In this document: one piece after another, positions 14,648 through 21,639 of the stretch | Layout: every line of letters begins with the position of its first letter | Position numbering within the stretch: position 1 is the first letter of the stretch | Source: Micromonospora echinofusca | GTDB taxonomy: Bacteria; Actinomycetota; Actinomycetes; Mycobacteriales; Micromonosporaceae | Direction: 5' to 3' | Assembly: GCF_017614955.1 (NCBI RefSeq) | Contig: NZ_WVUH01000033.1 | Coordinates: forward strand, 1 to 32,318 | Length of the DNA stretch: 32,318 bases | Made by a program: the position numbers and the translations under genes | Notes under the pieces: generated by a model | Told to the model about the DNA's origin: nothing | The model's database searches: none | What the model saw: only the letters and a program-made list of their open reading frames with translations

Positions 14648-16011
14648 TCGGCCACCGCCAGGGCCGCCATGATCTCGATGACGTGCTTGATGCCGGCCTT
14701 GTAGTCGGCCAGCCGGATGTGTTCGTTCGGGCCGTCCACCCCGGAGTCGGCCCGGGACACCCCGACCCCGACGATCGGACGGTCGGCGATCACCCCCTGG
14801 TTGCCGATCCACTGGGTGTACGGCTCGATCACCGGTTCGGTCCCGTACACCCGGCGGGCCGCGTCGGCGACCAGCGCGACGAACGGGTCCCGGTGGTCGG
14901 TGAGGTTCGGCCGGCTGGTCGCCATCACCTCGATGCGCAGGTCATCGAAGCCGGTCGCGGCCAGGTGGTCGCGGACGCAGCCGAGCACCCGCTCCGGATC
15001 CTGACCGGGGACCAGGCGGATCTCCAGCTTCGCCGAGGCGGTCGACGGGATGCCCAGGGTCACGTCGTCGCGCATGTCACCGCCGGCGAACCCGGCGACG
15101 GTCAGCGTCGGCACGGTACGGATCGCCACCGCCGCCTGCCGGTCGTCGAGACCGCCGGTGAACCGGTCGACCTGTGCCCGCTTGCGCAGGAAGTCCCCGT
15201 CGAAGGCCACCTGGTCGAGCAGCTGCCGCTCCGCCTCGGTCGGCGGGCGGGCGTCGTCGGCGAACCCGGGGATCGTCACGGTCCCGTCGGGGCGTTGCAG
15301 CTGGGCCAGGGCCGCGGCGAGCCTGGCCGTGGCGGCCGGCAGCAGGGCGGTGTTCTGGCTGGTCAGGTCGCGGGGCAGGGTCTGCGCGGTCAGCCGCAGG
15401 TAGAGCACGCCCTTCTCGGCGAGCTTGAGCAGCAGCCGGTCGTCGCCGTCCAGCCACGAGTTCTCCCACAGCGCCGCGTCGCTGGCCAGCCGGTCGGCGT
15501 GCGCCTCGACGAACGAGCCGAGGCCGGGGCTGTGCAGCCACTTCTTGCCTTCGAAGATGATCCGGCTGGTCACCGGCGGGGTCAGCCCGGCCAGCCGCCA
15601 GGCGGCGACGGCATGGATCCGGGACATGATGACGCCCTTGTCGTCGGCCACGCCCCGGGCGTACAGCCGCCCGTCGTGGATCTCCGCCGCGTACGGCGGA
15701 CTGATCCAGTCGGCGTCGTCCCCGGCGGGCTCGACCTCCACGTCGTAGTGGGTGAAGTGCAGCAACGCCCGGTCGCCCTCCCCGGCGACCTCGGCCAGCA
15801 CGTACGGGTAGGACTGCTCCCAGGGGATGACCTCGGCGGTGCCGCCCCAGCGGCGTACCGATCCGGCGATGAACTCGGCCGTGGCTTCCATCTGCTCCGG
15901 CTCCTGCCGGCGGCTGCGGATGCGGCACAGCTGCTGCAGTTCCTCGACGAACTCGTCGAAGTGCGCGTCGACCGCGGCGAGCGCGGCTGCGGTGTCCGGG
16001 TGGTGTGACAT
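14644..16011 (-). CDS. M20-family metallohydrolase homologue with altered active site
   Basis: 455-residue protein of the M20 (ArgE/DapE/CPG2) family, full length with the inserted lid domain. Retained: the first metal pair region FTHYDV (His88, Asp90) and ARGVADDKGV (Asp123/124), and the C-terminal GPNEHIRLADY. Lost: the catalytic and metal-binding Glu-Glu of EGEEE reads EGKKW (154-158); the lid-domain histidine stretch, usually DLHSG, reads DLTSQ; and the last metal histidine before PNE is Asp426 (DGPNE). Canonical members hydrolyse amides of acyl-amino acids or dipeptides; this one probably cannot do so in the usual way. ATG start with AGGAAA upstream. It overlaps the next gene by four bases. 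Confidence 0.85.
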   Translation of the reverse strand: MSHHPDTAAALAAVDAHFDEFVEELQQLCRIRSRRQEPEQMEATAEFIAGSVRRWGGTAEVIPWEQSYPYVLAEVAGEGDRALLHFTHYDVEVEPAGDDADWISPPYAAEIHDGRLYARGVADDKGVIMSRIHAVAAWRLAGLTPPVTSRIIFEGKKWLHSPGLGSFVEAHADRLASDAALWENSWLDGDDRLLLKLAEKGVLYLRLTAQTLPRDLTSQNTALLPAATARLAAALAQLQRPDGTVTIPGFADDARPPTEAERQLLDQVAFDGDFLRKRAQVDRFTGGLDDRQAAVAIRTVPTLTVAGFAGGDMRDDVTLGIPSTASAKLEIRLVPGQDPERVLGCVRDHLAATGFDDLRIEVMATSRPNLTDHRDPFVALVADAARRVYGTEPVIEPYTQWIGNQGVIADRPIVGVGVSRADSGVDGPNEHIRLADYKAGIKHVIEIMAALAVAE

Positions 16012-16048
16012 CAGGTTTCCTCACACGGGGGTTGGGCAGGGGGGAAGG

Positions 16049-16792
16049 TCAGTGGATGGTGACGCCGCCGTCGACGAAGATCGTCTGACCCGTGACCATG
16101 GCGGCGGCGTCGCTGAGCAGATAGGCGACCGCGTTGGCGACGTCCTGCGGTTCGGCCATCCGACCCAGCGGGATGGTGGCCATCTTGTCCGCCAGGTACG
16201 CCGGGTCGCCGCGCAGGTCGGCGGTCATGTCGGTGGGCACGATGGTCGGACCGACGGCGTTGACCCGGATCAGGTCGGGCGCCCACTCCAGGGCCAGTAC
16301 CCGAGCCATGTGCATGACGCCGGCCTTGCTCACGCAGTAGCCCAGCGTGTTCAGCACCGCGATGTGCCCGTTGGTGGAGCCGATGTTCACCACCGCGCCG
16401 TGGGTGTCGCGCAGCGCCGGGTAGGCGGCCTGGCACATCCGGAACGTGCCGGTCAGGTTCACGTCGACGACGGCCGTGAAGTCGTCCTCCGACATCGTCG
16501 CCGCCGGGCCACGGCGGACCACCCCGGCGTTGTTGACCAGGAGGTCCAGGCGACCGTGCCGGTCCAGCACCTCGGCGACCAGCCCGGTGCAGGACCCCGC
16601 CGACCGGACGTCCACCCGGTGCCGGGTGTGCCCGCCGCCGGGCAGCCCCGCGTCCCAGTCGTCGCGCACGTCGGCCTGCGCCACGGTCGCCCCCCGCTCG
16701 GCGAGGGTGGCGGCGATACGGGCCCCGATGCCCCGGGCCGCCCCGGTCACCAGCGCCACCCGCCCGTCGAACCGGTTCGGATCAGTGGTCAC
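16049..16792 (-). CDS. Short-chain dehydrogenase/reductase
   Basis: 247-residue classical SDR. The NAD(P) site TGAARGIG (16-23), NNAG (about 88-91), the catalytic serine in NIGSTNG and the YCVSK pair are all present, and the end MVTGQTIFVDGGVTIH is typical of FabG-like oxidoreductases. Asp at the end of the second strand (QADVRDD) favours NAD over NADP by the usual rule. It would oxidise or reduce a hydroxy or keto group of the pathway. GTG start without a clear ribosome site; an ATG alternative is not seen nearby. It begins after the hairpin-rich gap 16793-16889 and ends 37 bases before the M20 gene. Confidence 0.9.
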   Translation of the reverse strand: MTTDPNRFDGRVALVTGAARGIGARIAATLAERGATVAQADVRDDWDAGLPGGGHTRHRVDVRSAGSCTGLVAEVLDRHGRLDLLVNNAGVVRRGPAATMSEDDFTAVVDVNLTGTFRMCQAAYPALRDTHGAVVNIGSTNGHIAVLNTLGYCVSKAGVMHMARVLALEWAPDLIRVNAVGPTIVPTDMTADLRGDPAYLADKMATIPLGRMAEPQDVANAVAYLLSDAAAMVTGQTIFVDGGVTIH

Positions 16793-16813
16793 GACTCGCT
16801 ACCCGCCTTTCCG

Positions 16814-16894
16814 GGCCGGTCACCGGCCGGGCGGAGGTCCCGCCCGACCGGTTTCCCGCACACGTGACGACGCTCCCGTCCGAAAGTCGTCACG
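16814..16894. terminator. Cluster of three hairpins between ABC genes and SDR gene
   Basis: Three perfect inverted repeats follow each other: GGCCGGT-C-ACCGGCC (16814-16828), GGGCGG-N5-CCGCCC (16829-16845), and CGTGACGAC-N14-GTCGTCACG (16863-16894), the last spanning the permease stop codon. None has a T-tract. They may lower or stop transcription after the ABC genes, stabilise the upstream mRNA end, or hold an internal promoter or operator for the SDR-led half. Confidence 0.5.
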
Positions 16895-17744
16895 CGCCGA
16901 TCACCTTCGTGTCCTCGGCCCAGAAGGCCACCCGCTTCTGCACGAGCCGGATGACGAAGTGGGCCGCCAGACCCATCACCGACAGGACCACCAGGACGGC
17001 GAACATGCCGGCGATGTCGAAGTTGTAGTTGGTCTGCAGCAGCAGGTAACCCAGGCCCTCCTTGGCGCCGATGAACTCACCGACGACCGCGCCGAGGATG
17101 GCGAAGACGATGCCGATGTCCAGGCCGGCGAAGATGAACGGCAGCGCACTCGGCAGCCGCACCATCCGGAAGATCTGCGACCGGCTCGCCCCGAACACGG
17201 TCAACATCTGGATCCGGTCGGCGTCGGCCGCCCGCAGGCCCTCGATGACGTTGACCAGCATCGGGAAGAACGAGATCACCGCCGCCATGACCACCTTGCT
17301 GGTCAGGCCGAAGCCGAACCAGACCACGAACAACGGGGCCAGGGCCACCTTCGGCACGGTCTGGAAGGCCACGATGTACGGCATCAGGGTGGCCTCGACG
17401 ATCCTGATCTGGGAGATGAAGGTGCCCAGCAGCAGCGCCGCCCCCACCCCGATCACGAACCCGACCAGCGCCTCCTGGCTGGTCACCCAGAGGTGACCCC
17501 AGAACTGGTCGTCCCCGAGCTGCCGCCACAGGGAGTCCACCACCTGCGACGGGCGGGGCAGGACGTACTCGTCGACACCGATCAGCGCGATGCCGTACTC
17601 CCATCCCAGCACCACCACCACGAAGACCGCCGGGACCAGCCAGAGCTGCGGCTTCTCCCGGAGGTCCAGGCGACGCCGGACGGACCCGACCGCGGACGAC
17701 GCCGGTGGCTGGGACGGCTTCCGGACCAGATTGGTTGTTGCCAT
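16890..17744 (-). CDS. ABC transporter permease (NitT/TauT/SsuC type)
   Basis: 284-residue inner-membrane permease with about six helices (for example QLWLVPAVFVVVVLGWEYGIALIG and MFAVLVVLSVMGLAAHFVI). The cytoplasmic ATPase-contact loop is seen at VEGLRAADADRIQMLTVFGASRSQIFRMVRLPSALPFIFAGLDIGI, the family's EAA motif. It is the membrane part of the importer formed with the next two genes, and starts 11 bases after the ATPase. NitT/TauT systems import nitrate, sulfonates, thiamine precursors or aromatic acids; which applies here is not visible. Confidence 0.92.
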   Translation of the reverse strand: MATTNLVRKPSQPPASSAVGSVRRRLDLREKPQLWLVPAVFVVVVLGWEYGIALIGVDEYVLPRPSQVVDSLWRQLGDDQFWGHLWVTSQEALVGFVIGVGAALLLGTFISQIRIVEATLMPYIVAFQTVPKVALAPLFVVWFGFGLTSKVVMAAVISFFPMLVNVIEGLRAADADRIQMLTVFGASRSQIFRMVRLPSALPFIFAGLDIGIVFAILGAVVGEFIGAKEGLGYLLLQTNYNFDIAGMFAVLVVLSVMGLAAHFVIRLVQKRVAFWAEDTKVIGA

Positions 17745-17755
17745 GGCTGCCCCTG

Positions 17756-18586
17756 TCAGTCGATTACGCCGGCGGCGTTGAAGTGTCGGCGGATCCGGTC
17801 CACGTAGACCCCGGCCCGGTCCGAGGACATGACACTGAGATCACGGGGCCGTTCCAGCTCGATCGGCATGATCTCGGCGATCCGGCCCGGCCGGGGACTG
17901 AGCACCACCACCCGGTCGGAGAGGAAGACCGCCTCCGGGATGGAGTGCGTGACCAGCACGATCGTCTGCCCGCTCGCCTGCCAGATCCGCAGCAGCTCCA
18001 CGTTCATGTACTCGCGGGTCATCGCGTCGAGCGCGCCGAACGGCTCGTCCATGAGCAGCACCGCCGGGTCGTGCACCAGGGCCCGGCAGATGCCGGCCCG
18101 CTGCTGCATGCCGCCGCTGAGCTCGTGCGGGTACTTCTGCTCGAAGCCGCCCAGGCCCACCATGTCCAGCAGTTGCTGGGCGCGTTCCCGGTGCCGGCGC
18201 AGATCCAGCTTCTGGATCTGCGCCGGCACCATCACGTTGTCGAAGATGGTGCGCCAGGGCAGCAGCGTCGGTGCCTGGAACACCATCCCGACCTCGGGAA
18301 GGGGTTTCGTCACGTCCCGCCCGGCGATCCGTACGGTGCCCCCGGTCTTCGGGCTCAGTCCGGCGAGGATCTTCAGCAGGGTGGTCTTGCCGCAGCCCGA
18401 CGGTCCCACGACCGAGATGAACTCCCCGCGACGCACGGTCAGGTTGATGTCGCTGAGCGCCAGGGTCGGGGCCGACTTGCGGGGCCGGTACTCCTTGTCC
18501 AGCCCGCCGATCTCGATCCAGGAACTCTCCGACACCGACGCCGGGGCAGATGTCTGCGCCCGACGGGCCGTCGCCTTGATGGCCAT
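17756..18586 (-). CDS. ABC transporter ATP-binding protein (NitT/TauT/SsuB type)
   Basis: 276-residue ATPase. Walker A GPSGCGKTT, signature LSGGMQQRAGICRAL, Walker B VLLMDEPFGALD and the switch histidine in LVTHSIPEAVFLSDRVVVL are complete. The residues after the switch (SPRPGRIAEIMPIELERPRD) are characteristic of the SsuB/TauB group. It drives the importer with the neighbouring permease and binding protein. The N-terminal 30 residues ahead of the domain are poorly conserved. It starts 27 bases after the binding-protein gene. Confidence 0.94.
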   Translation of the reverse strand: MAIKATARRAQTSAPASVSESSWIEIGGLDKEYRPRKSAPTLALSDINLTVRRGEFISVVGPSGCGKTTLLKILAGLSPKTGGTVRIAGRDVTKPLPEVGMVFQAPTLLPWRTIFDNVMVPAQIQKLDLRRHRERAQQLLDMVGLGGFEQKYPHELSGGMQQRAGICRALVHDPAVLLMDEPFGALDAMTREYMNVELLRIWQASGQTIVLVTHSIPEAVFLSDRVVVLSPRPGRIAEIMPIELERPRDLSVMSSDRAGVYVDRIRRHFNAAGVID

Positions 18587-18613
18587 CGAAATCCCTTCCG
18601 CTTTCCGCTGCCG

Positions 18614-19738
18614 CTAGCCGGCGGTGTAGGTGGCGGCCTTGCCGAGCACCGCGGCCTTGTCGAAGTTGTTGGCACCGGAGAGCAGGCTCGGGTCCCACAG
18701 CTTCTTCAGGTCGACGTCGCCGGTGATCTGACCGGCCTCCTTGGTGTATGCCTGGGTCTTCGCCCACTCCTGGTCGCTGATCGCACCCCAGTCACCGAAC
18801 TGCTCCGGGGTGCCGCTGGCCGGGGTGGCCGTCTTCAGCCAGGCGGTCAGGCTCTTGGTGTCGGCCGCCAACCGCTCGTCGACCGCCTTGCCCGCCAGGA
18901 TCTGCGGGAACACCTTGTAACCGATCCTCATGGCGGCTTCCGGGTTCTTCGCCGAGAACAGCATCGCCTTGTACGCCGCGCGCAGGAACCGCTCGTACAC
19001 GTCCCGCTTGGCCTCGAAATCCCGCGCCCCCACGGAGAAGCTCAGCGAGCGGATACCGGTGAAGATGTCCGGGTTGGCCAGGTACTTCAGCGCGATACCC
19101 GAGTTCTCGATGACCGCGTACGCCTGGGTGTAGAGCGCCAGCATGTCGACCTTGCCGTCCTTGAGCGCGGCGGCGGCCTGCGCGCCCACACCCACCGGCA
19201 GCAGCTCGACGTCCTTGGCCGGGTCCAACCCGGCCGCCTTGACGTAGGCGCGGGCGTACGGGGCGGAGCCGGAGGCCAGGCTGATCACACCGATCTTCTT
19301 GCCGCGCAGGTCGGCGCCGCCGGTGATGGTGCTGTCCGGCTTGACGGCCATCACCCACGGCCAGTTCTGCACCAGACCGCCGATGGCCTTGACCGGCACG
19401 TTCTTCTCGGCCGCACCCAGCACCGAGCCGCTGTCGGCGGCGGTGATGTCGCCGCTGCCCGACGCGACCGCCTGCAGCGCGGCGACCGAGCCGTCGGCGT
19501 TGATGGTGTCGACGGTCAACTTCTCCTCGGCGAAGTAGCCGAGTTCCTTGGCGACCGCGTAGACGGCCACCTCCTCCTTCGGGCCGATCACCGCGGAGGC
19601 GATCGCGAAGGTAACCTTGGCTTCCTTGGCCCCGTCACCGGCCGCGGCACCCTCGTCGGCGCCACCGCCACACCCGGACAGGACCAGCGCGGCGGCCAGC
19701 GCCGCCGGGAGCAGAGCCCACTTGCGTTTCATTCCCAC
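18614..19738 (-). CDS. ABC transporter substrate-binding lipoprotein (NMT1/SsuA-like)
   Basis: 374-residue extracytoplasmic binding protein. It has a lipoprotein signal (basic MGMKRKW, hydrophobic core, lipobox LSGC at about 21-24), then the NMT1/THI5-like periplasmic-binding fold: KELGYFAEEKLTVDTINADGS, LQAVASGSGDITAADSGSVL, DLRGKKIGVISLASGSAPYARAYVKAAGLDP. The family binds taurine, alkanesulfonates, pyrimidine thiamine precursors, phthalates and similar small organics. It is the first gene of the importer and follows a hairpin at 19767-19786. The long form (usual members are 310-340 residues) comes mainly from the C-terminal helical part. Confidence 0.92.
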   Translation of the reverse strand: MGMKRKWALLPAALAAALVLSGCGGGADEGAAAGDGAKEAKVTFAIASAVIGPKEEVAVYAVAKELGYFAEEKLTVDTINADGSVAALQAVASGSGDITAADSGSVLGAAEKNVPVKAIGGLVQNWPWVMAVKPDSTITGGADLRGKKIGVISLASGSAPYARAYVKAAGLDPAKDVELLPVGVGAQAAAALKDGKVDMLALYTQAYAVIENSGIALKYLANPDIFTGIRSLSFSVGARDFEAKRDVYERFLRAAYKAMLFSAKNPEAAMRIGYKVFPQILAGKAVDERLAADTKSLTAWLKTATPASGTPEQFGDWGAISDQEWAKTQAYTKEAGQITGDVDLKKLWDPSLLSGANNFDKAAVLGKAATYTAG

Positions 19739-19766
19739 ACCTCGTCGTCAGTAGGAAGGTTCATGG

Positions 19767-19786
19767 CGGCCGCCATCCGGCGGCCG
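19767..19786. terminator. Strong hairpin between NTF2-like and binding-protein genes
   Basis: CGGCCGCC and GGCGGCCG form a perfect 8-bp stem with a 4-base loop (ATCC). It lies in the 56-base gap and may act as an attenuator or partial terminator between the methyltransferase subset and the ABC importer. No T-tract follows. Confidence 0.45.
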
Positions 19787-19794
19787 GGTGTCGA

Positions 19795-20181
19795 TCAGGC
19801 GTTGCGCAGCGACGCGACCAGCGCCAGGTCGTTGTAAACGTGCTGCTCGGCGATCAGCCCGTCGTCCAGCACGAACACGTCCGCGTAGCGGATGCCGTCG
19901 AACGACGTCCCGTCGAGCCATTCCCCGTACAGCCGCCCGAGCGAGGTCACCGAGACCCGCCCCTCGGCATCTCCCACCAGGTAGCGGTCCCGGTGTTTGC
20001 GCACCCACCGGTAGGTCCCGGCCGACCCGGCCGCCATCTGCGCCAACGAGGAGTACTCCCGGCCAGCCGGGAAGACCAGCCGCGCCTGCGGCGCGAGGAA
20101 CCGGCCGGCCTCGTCGAGCCTGCGGTCCTCGCACAGTTGCAGATAGTGGTCGACCAGGCGGACCGCGTCGGGCGTACCCAT
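19795..20181 (-). CDS. NTF2/SnoaL-like small enzyme or binding protein
   Basis: 128-residue NTF2-like cone fold: an opening helix (PDAVRLVDHYLQLCEDRRLDEAGRFLA), then beta strands around QARLVFPAG, YRWVRKHRDRYLV, RVSVTSLGRLYGEWLDG and IRYADVFVLDDGLIAEQHVY. The fold serves isomerases, dehydratases and limonene-epoxide-type hydrolases as well as non-enzymatic subunits, so its role cannot be fixed. The ATG shares its A with the stop of the 103-residue gene (TGATG), so both are made from one message and probably work together. It closes the methyltransferase/unknown/NTF2 trio. Confidence 0.82.
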   Translation of the reverse strand: MGTPDAVRLVDHYLQLCEDRRLDEAGRFLAPQARLVFPAGREYSSLAQMAAGSAGTYRWVRKHRDRYLVGDAEGRVSVTSLGRLYGEWLDGTSFDGIRYADVFVLDDGLIAEQHVYNDLALVASLRNA

Positions 20182-20492
20182 CAGCCGGTCTTGCCGCTCA
20201 ACGCCGCCTCCCACTGGTCCCGCAGCGGATGCGCGGCGGGCCCGTGCTCGGTGAGGATGCGCATCAGCCGGGCCAGCAGCTCGTCCCGCTCCCGGTCGAG
20301 AACCAGCTGCTCCGCCTGCTCGGCGACGAACCCGTCAACGGCACCCGCCGCGAGCAGGTTCCCCCGAACCAGCAGCGCCTCCACGACACGCAACCGCTGC
20401 CGGGTGACGTGCAGCTCGGTGGAGAGCTGAAGCACCAGGTCGAGCAACTTGCCGACCTTGGGATCCCCGAAGTAGTCGAACTCGGTGCTCAT
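20181..20492 (-). CDS. Unrecognised 103-residue helical protein
   Basis: I do not recognise this protein. It opens MSTEFDYFGDPKVGKLLDLV and is predicted mostly helical with heptad-like leucines (LLDLVLQLSTELHVTRQRLRVVEALL, then EQLVLDRERDELLARLMRIL), suggesting a coiled-coil or four-helix dimer. No cysteines, metal motif, signal or membrane segment is present. Its start overlaps the methyltransferase stop as TGATG, and its own stop overlaps the NTF2-like start in the same way. Such tight stoichiometric coupling suggests an accessory subunit of the methyltransferase or of the NTF2-like protein. Coding is supported by codon-position GC bias and by the two overlaps. Confidence 0.75.
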   Translation of the reverse strand: MSTEFDYFGDPKVGKLLDLVLQLSTELHVTRQRLRVVEALLVRGNLLAAGAVDGFVAEQAEQLVLDRERDELLARLMRILTEHGPAAHPLRDQWEAALSGKTG

Positions 20493-21568
20493 CACGCCTC
20501 CGGCTTGGTCGCGGCCAGTACGGCCCAGGGGAAGTGCCACTCGGCACGGTCGCCCCAGCCCCGCGGCTGGAGACCGTTGCGGCGTTCGTCGAACGGGGTC
20601 CACGACACGTCGGTGAGACCGGCCCCGGTGCACACGGCGACCAGGTCCGAACCGAACAGGTCGTGGAAGAAGGGCTCGTTGTTCCGCTCGGCGTGCTCCT
20701 GGATGGTGGCGTCGCGCAGCGGGTCGCCGGTGAGCATGAACTCCAGGAAGCGCAGCGAACCACCCGGCTTGAGCAGGCGGGCCGCCTCCTCGATCGTCTC
20801 CCGGATCGCGTCGGCCGGCATCTCGTGCAGCACCATGGTGCCGGTGACCACGTCGCAGCTGCCGGCCTCGATGCCGGTCGCCCGGCCGTCGGCCTGCCGG
20901 TAGTCGATCGCCAGCCCGGCGGCCTCCGCCTCGGCGTGGGCCAGCCGAAGCCCCGGCGCCGCCAGGTCCACCCCGATCACCTGCGCCGTCGGGTACCGGC
21001 CCACCAGCGGCCGGGTGCTCTTGCCGAATCCGCACCCGATGTCGACCACCCGGGTCGCCGCCGGCAGCTGCGGCAGCGCCGTCTGGGCGAACAGCGTGTG
21101 GAACTTGTAACCGTCGTTGTCGCGCAGCATGACGATGCGCGCCCCGAACTCGTACACGTACGCCGACATGTCGTCGGAGAAGAAACTGCCGGGCTGGATG
21201 TGGATGTCGTAGTCGGTGTACCAGTCCGGCAGCTCCAGCGCCGGGTCCAGGCCGAGGGAACCGGCGGGCTGCTCGGGCAGCGTCGCCAGCTGCTCGGCCA
21301 ACTCCTCGCGGCGGCTCAGCACCGCGTCGCCGGCGATCTTCCACAACATCTTCTGCTGTACCCGCTCCAGGTGGCTGAACCACGGGTAGAGCGGGAGGCC
21401 GCGCAGCACCTGACCGGCGTCGGCCACCGTCGTGGCCGGCTCGCCCGTGGCGCCGTACTCGTCGCGCAGGGCCGGGTAGACGGTGTCCGCCCAGCGCTTG
21501 CGCAGACCGAGGACGAAGTCCACAGCGGAACGCTCATCCAAGGTGAGACGCTCCTCGACATCGAACAT
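20492..21568 (-). CDS. Class I SAM-dependent methyltransferase
   Basis: 358-residue methyltransferase. The Rossmann SAM site is at VVDIGCGFGKSTRPLVGRYP, with the acidic end of strand two in VIGVDLAAPGL, and later DVVTGTMVLHEMP and RLLKPGGSLRFLEFML. An N-terminal region of about 170 residues precedes it (LGLRKRWADTVYPALRDEYG, LYPWFSHLERVQQKMLWKIAG, IHIQPGSFFSDDMSAYVYEFGA), larger than usual and probably shaping the substrate pocket. ATG start at 21568 with AGGAGA well placed. It overlaps the 103-residue gene by one base. It could add or, with the flavoprotein, help remove a methyl group from the pathway substrate; its acceptor is unknown. Confidence 0.88.
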   Translation of the reverse strand: MFDVEERLTLDERSAVDFVLGLRKRWADTVYPALRDEYGATGEPATTVADAGQVLRGLPLYPWFSHLERVQQKMLWKIAGDAVLSRREELAEQLATLPEQPAGSLGLDPALELPDWYTDYDIHIQPGSFFSDDMSAYVYEFGARIVMLRDNDGYKFHTLFAQTALPQLPAATRVVDIGCGFGKSTRPLVGRYPTAQVIGVDLAAPGLRLAHAEAEAAGLAIDYRQADGRATGIEAGSCDVVTGTMVLHEMPADAIRETIEEAARLLKPGGSLRFLEFMLTGDPLRDATIQEHAERNNEPFFHDLFGSDLVAVCTGAGLTDVSWTPFDERRNGLQPRGWGDRAEWHFPWAVLAATKPEA

Positions 21569-21604
21569 GCCTTGTCTCCTCTTCAGGGGTGCAGTGGGGG
21601 AGGA

Positions 21605-21630
21605 CCGGTCCGCGGCGAACCGGGGACCGG
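21605..21630. repeat. Inverted repeat between flavoprotein and methyltransferase genes
   Basis: CCGGTCC and GGACCGG form a 7-bp stem with a 12-base loop within the 71-base gap. It may trim or pause the message between the two genes. Evidence is only the repeat. Confidence 0.3.
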
Positions 21631-21639
21631 GTGGACGGG

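Noticed and set aside
17705..19837. 710-codon plus-strand open frame over the ABC genes
   Set aside because: Shadow of three well-supported transporter genes; low-complexity Arg/Gly/Val/Leu composition.
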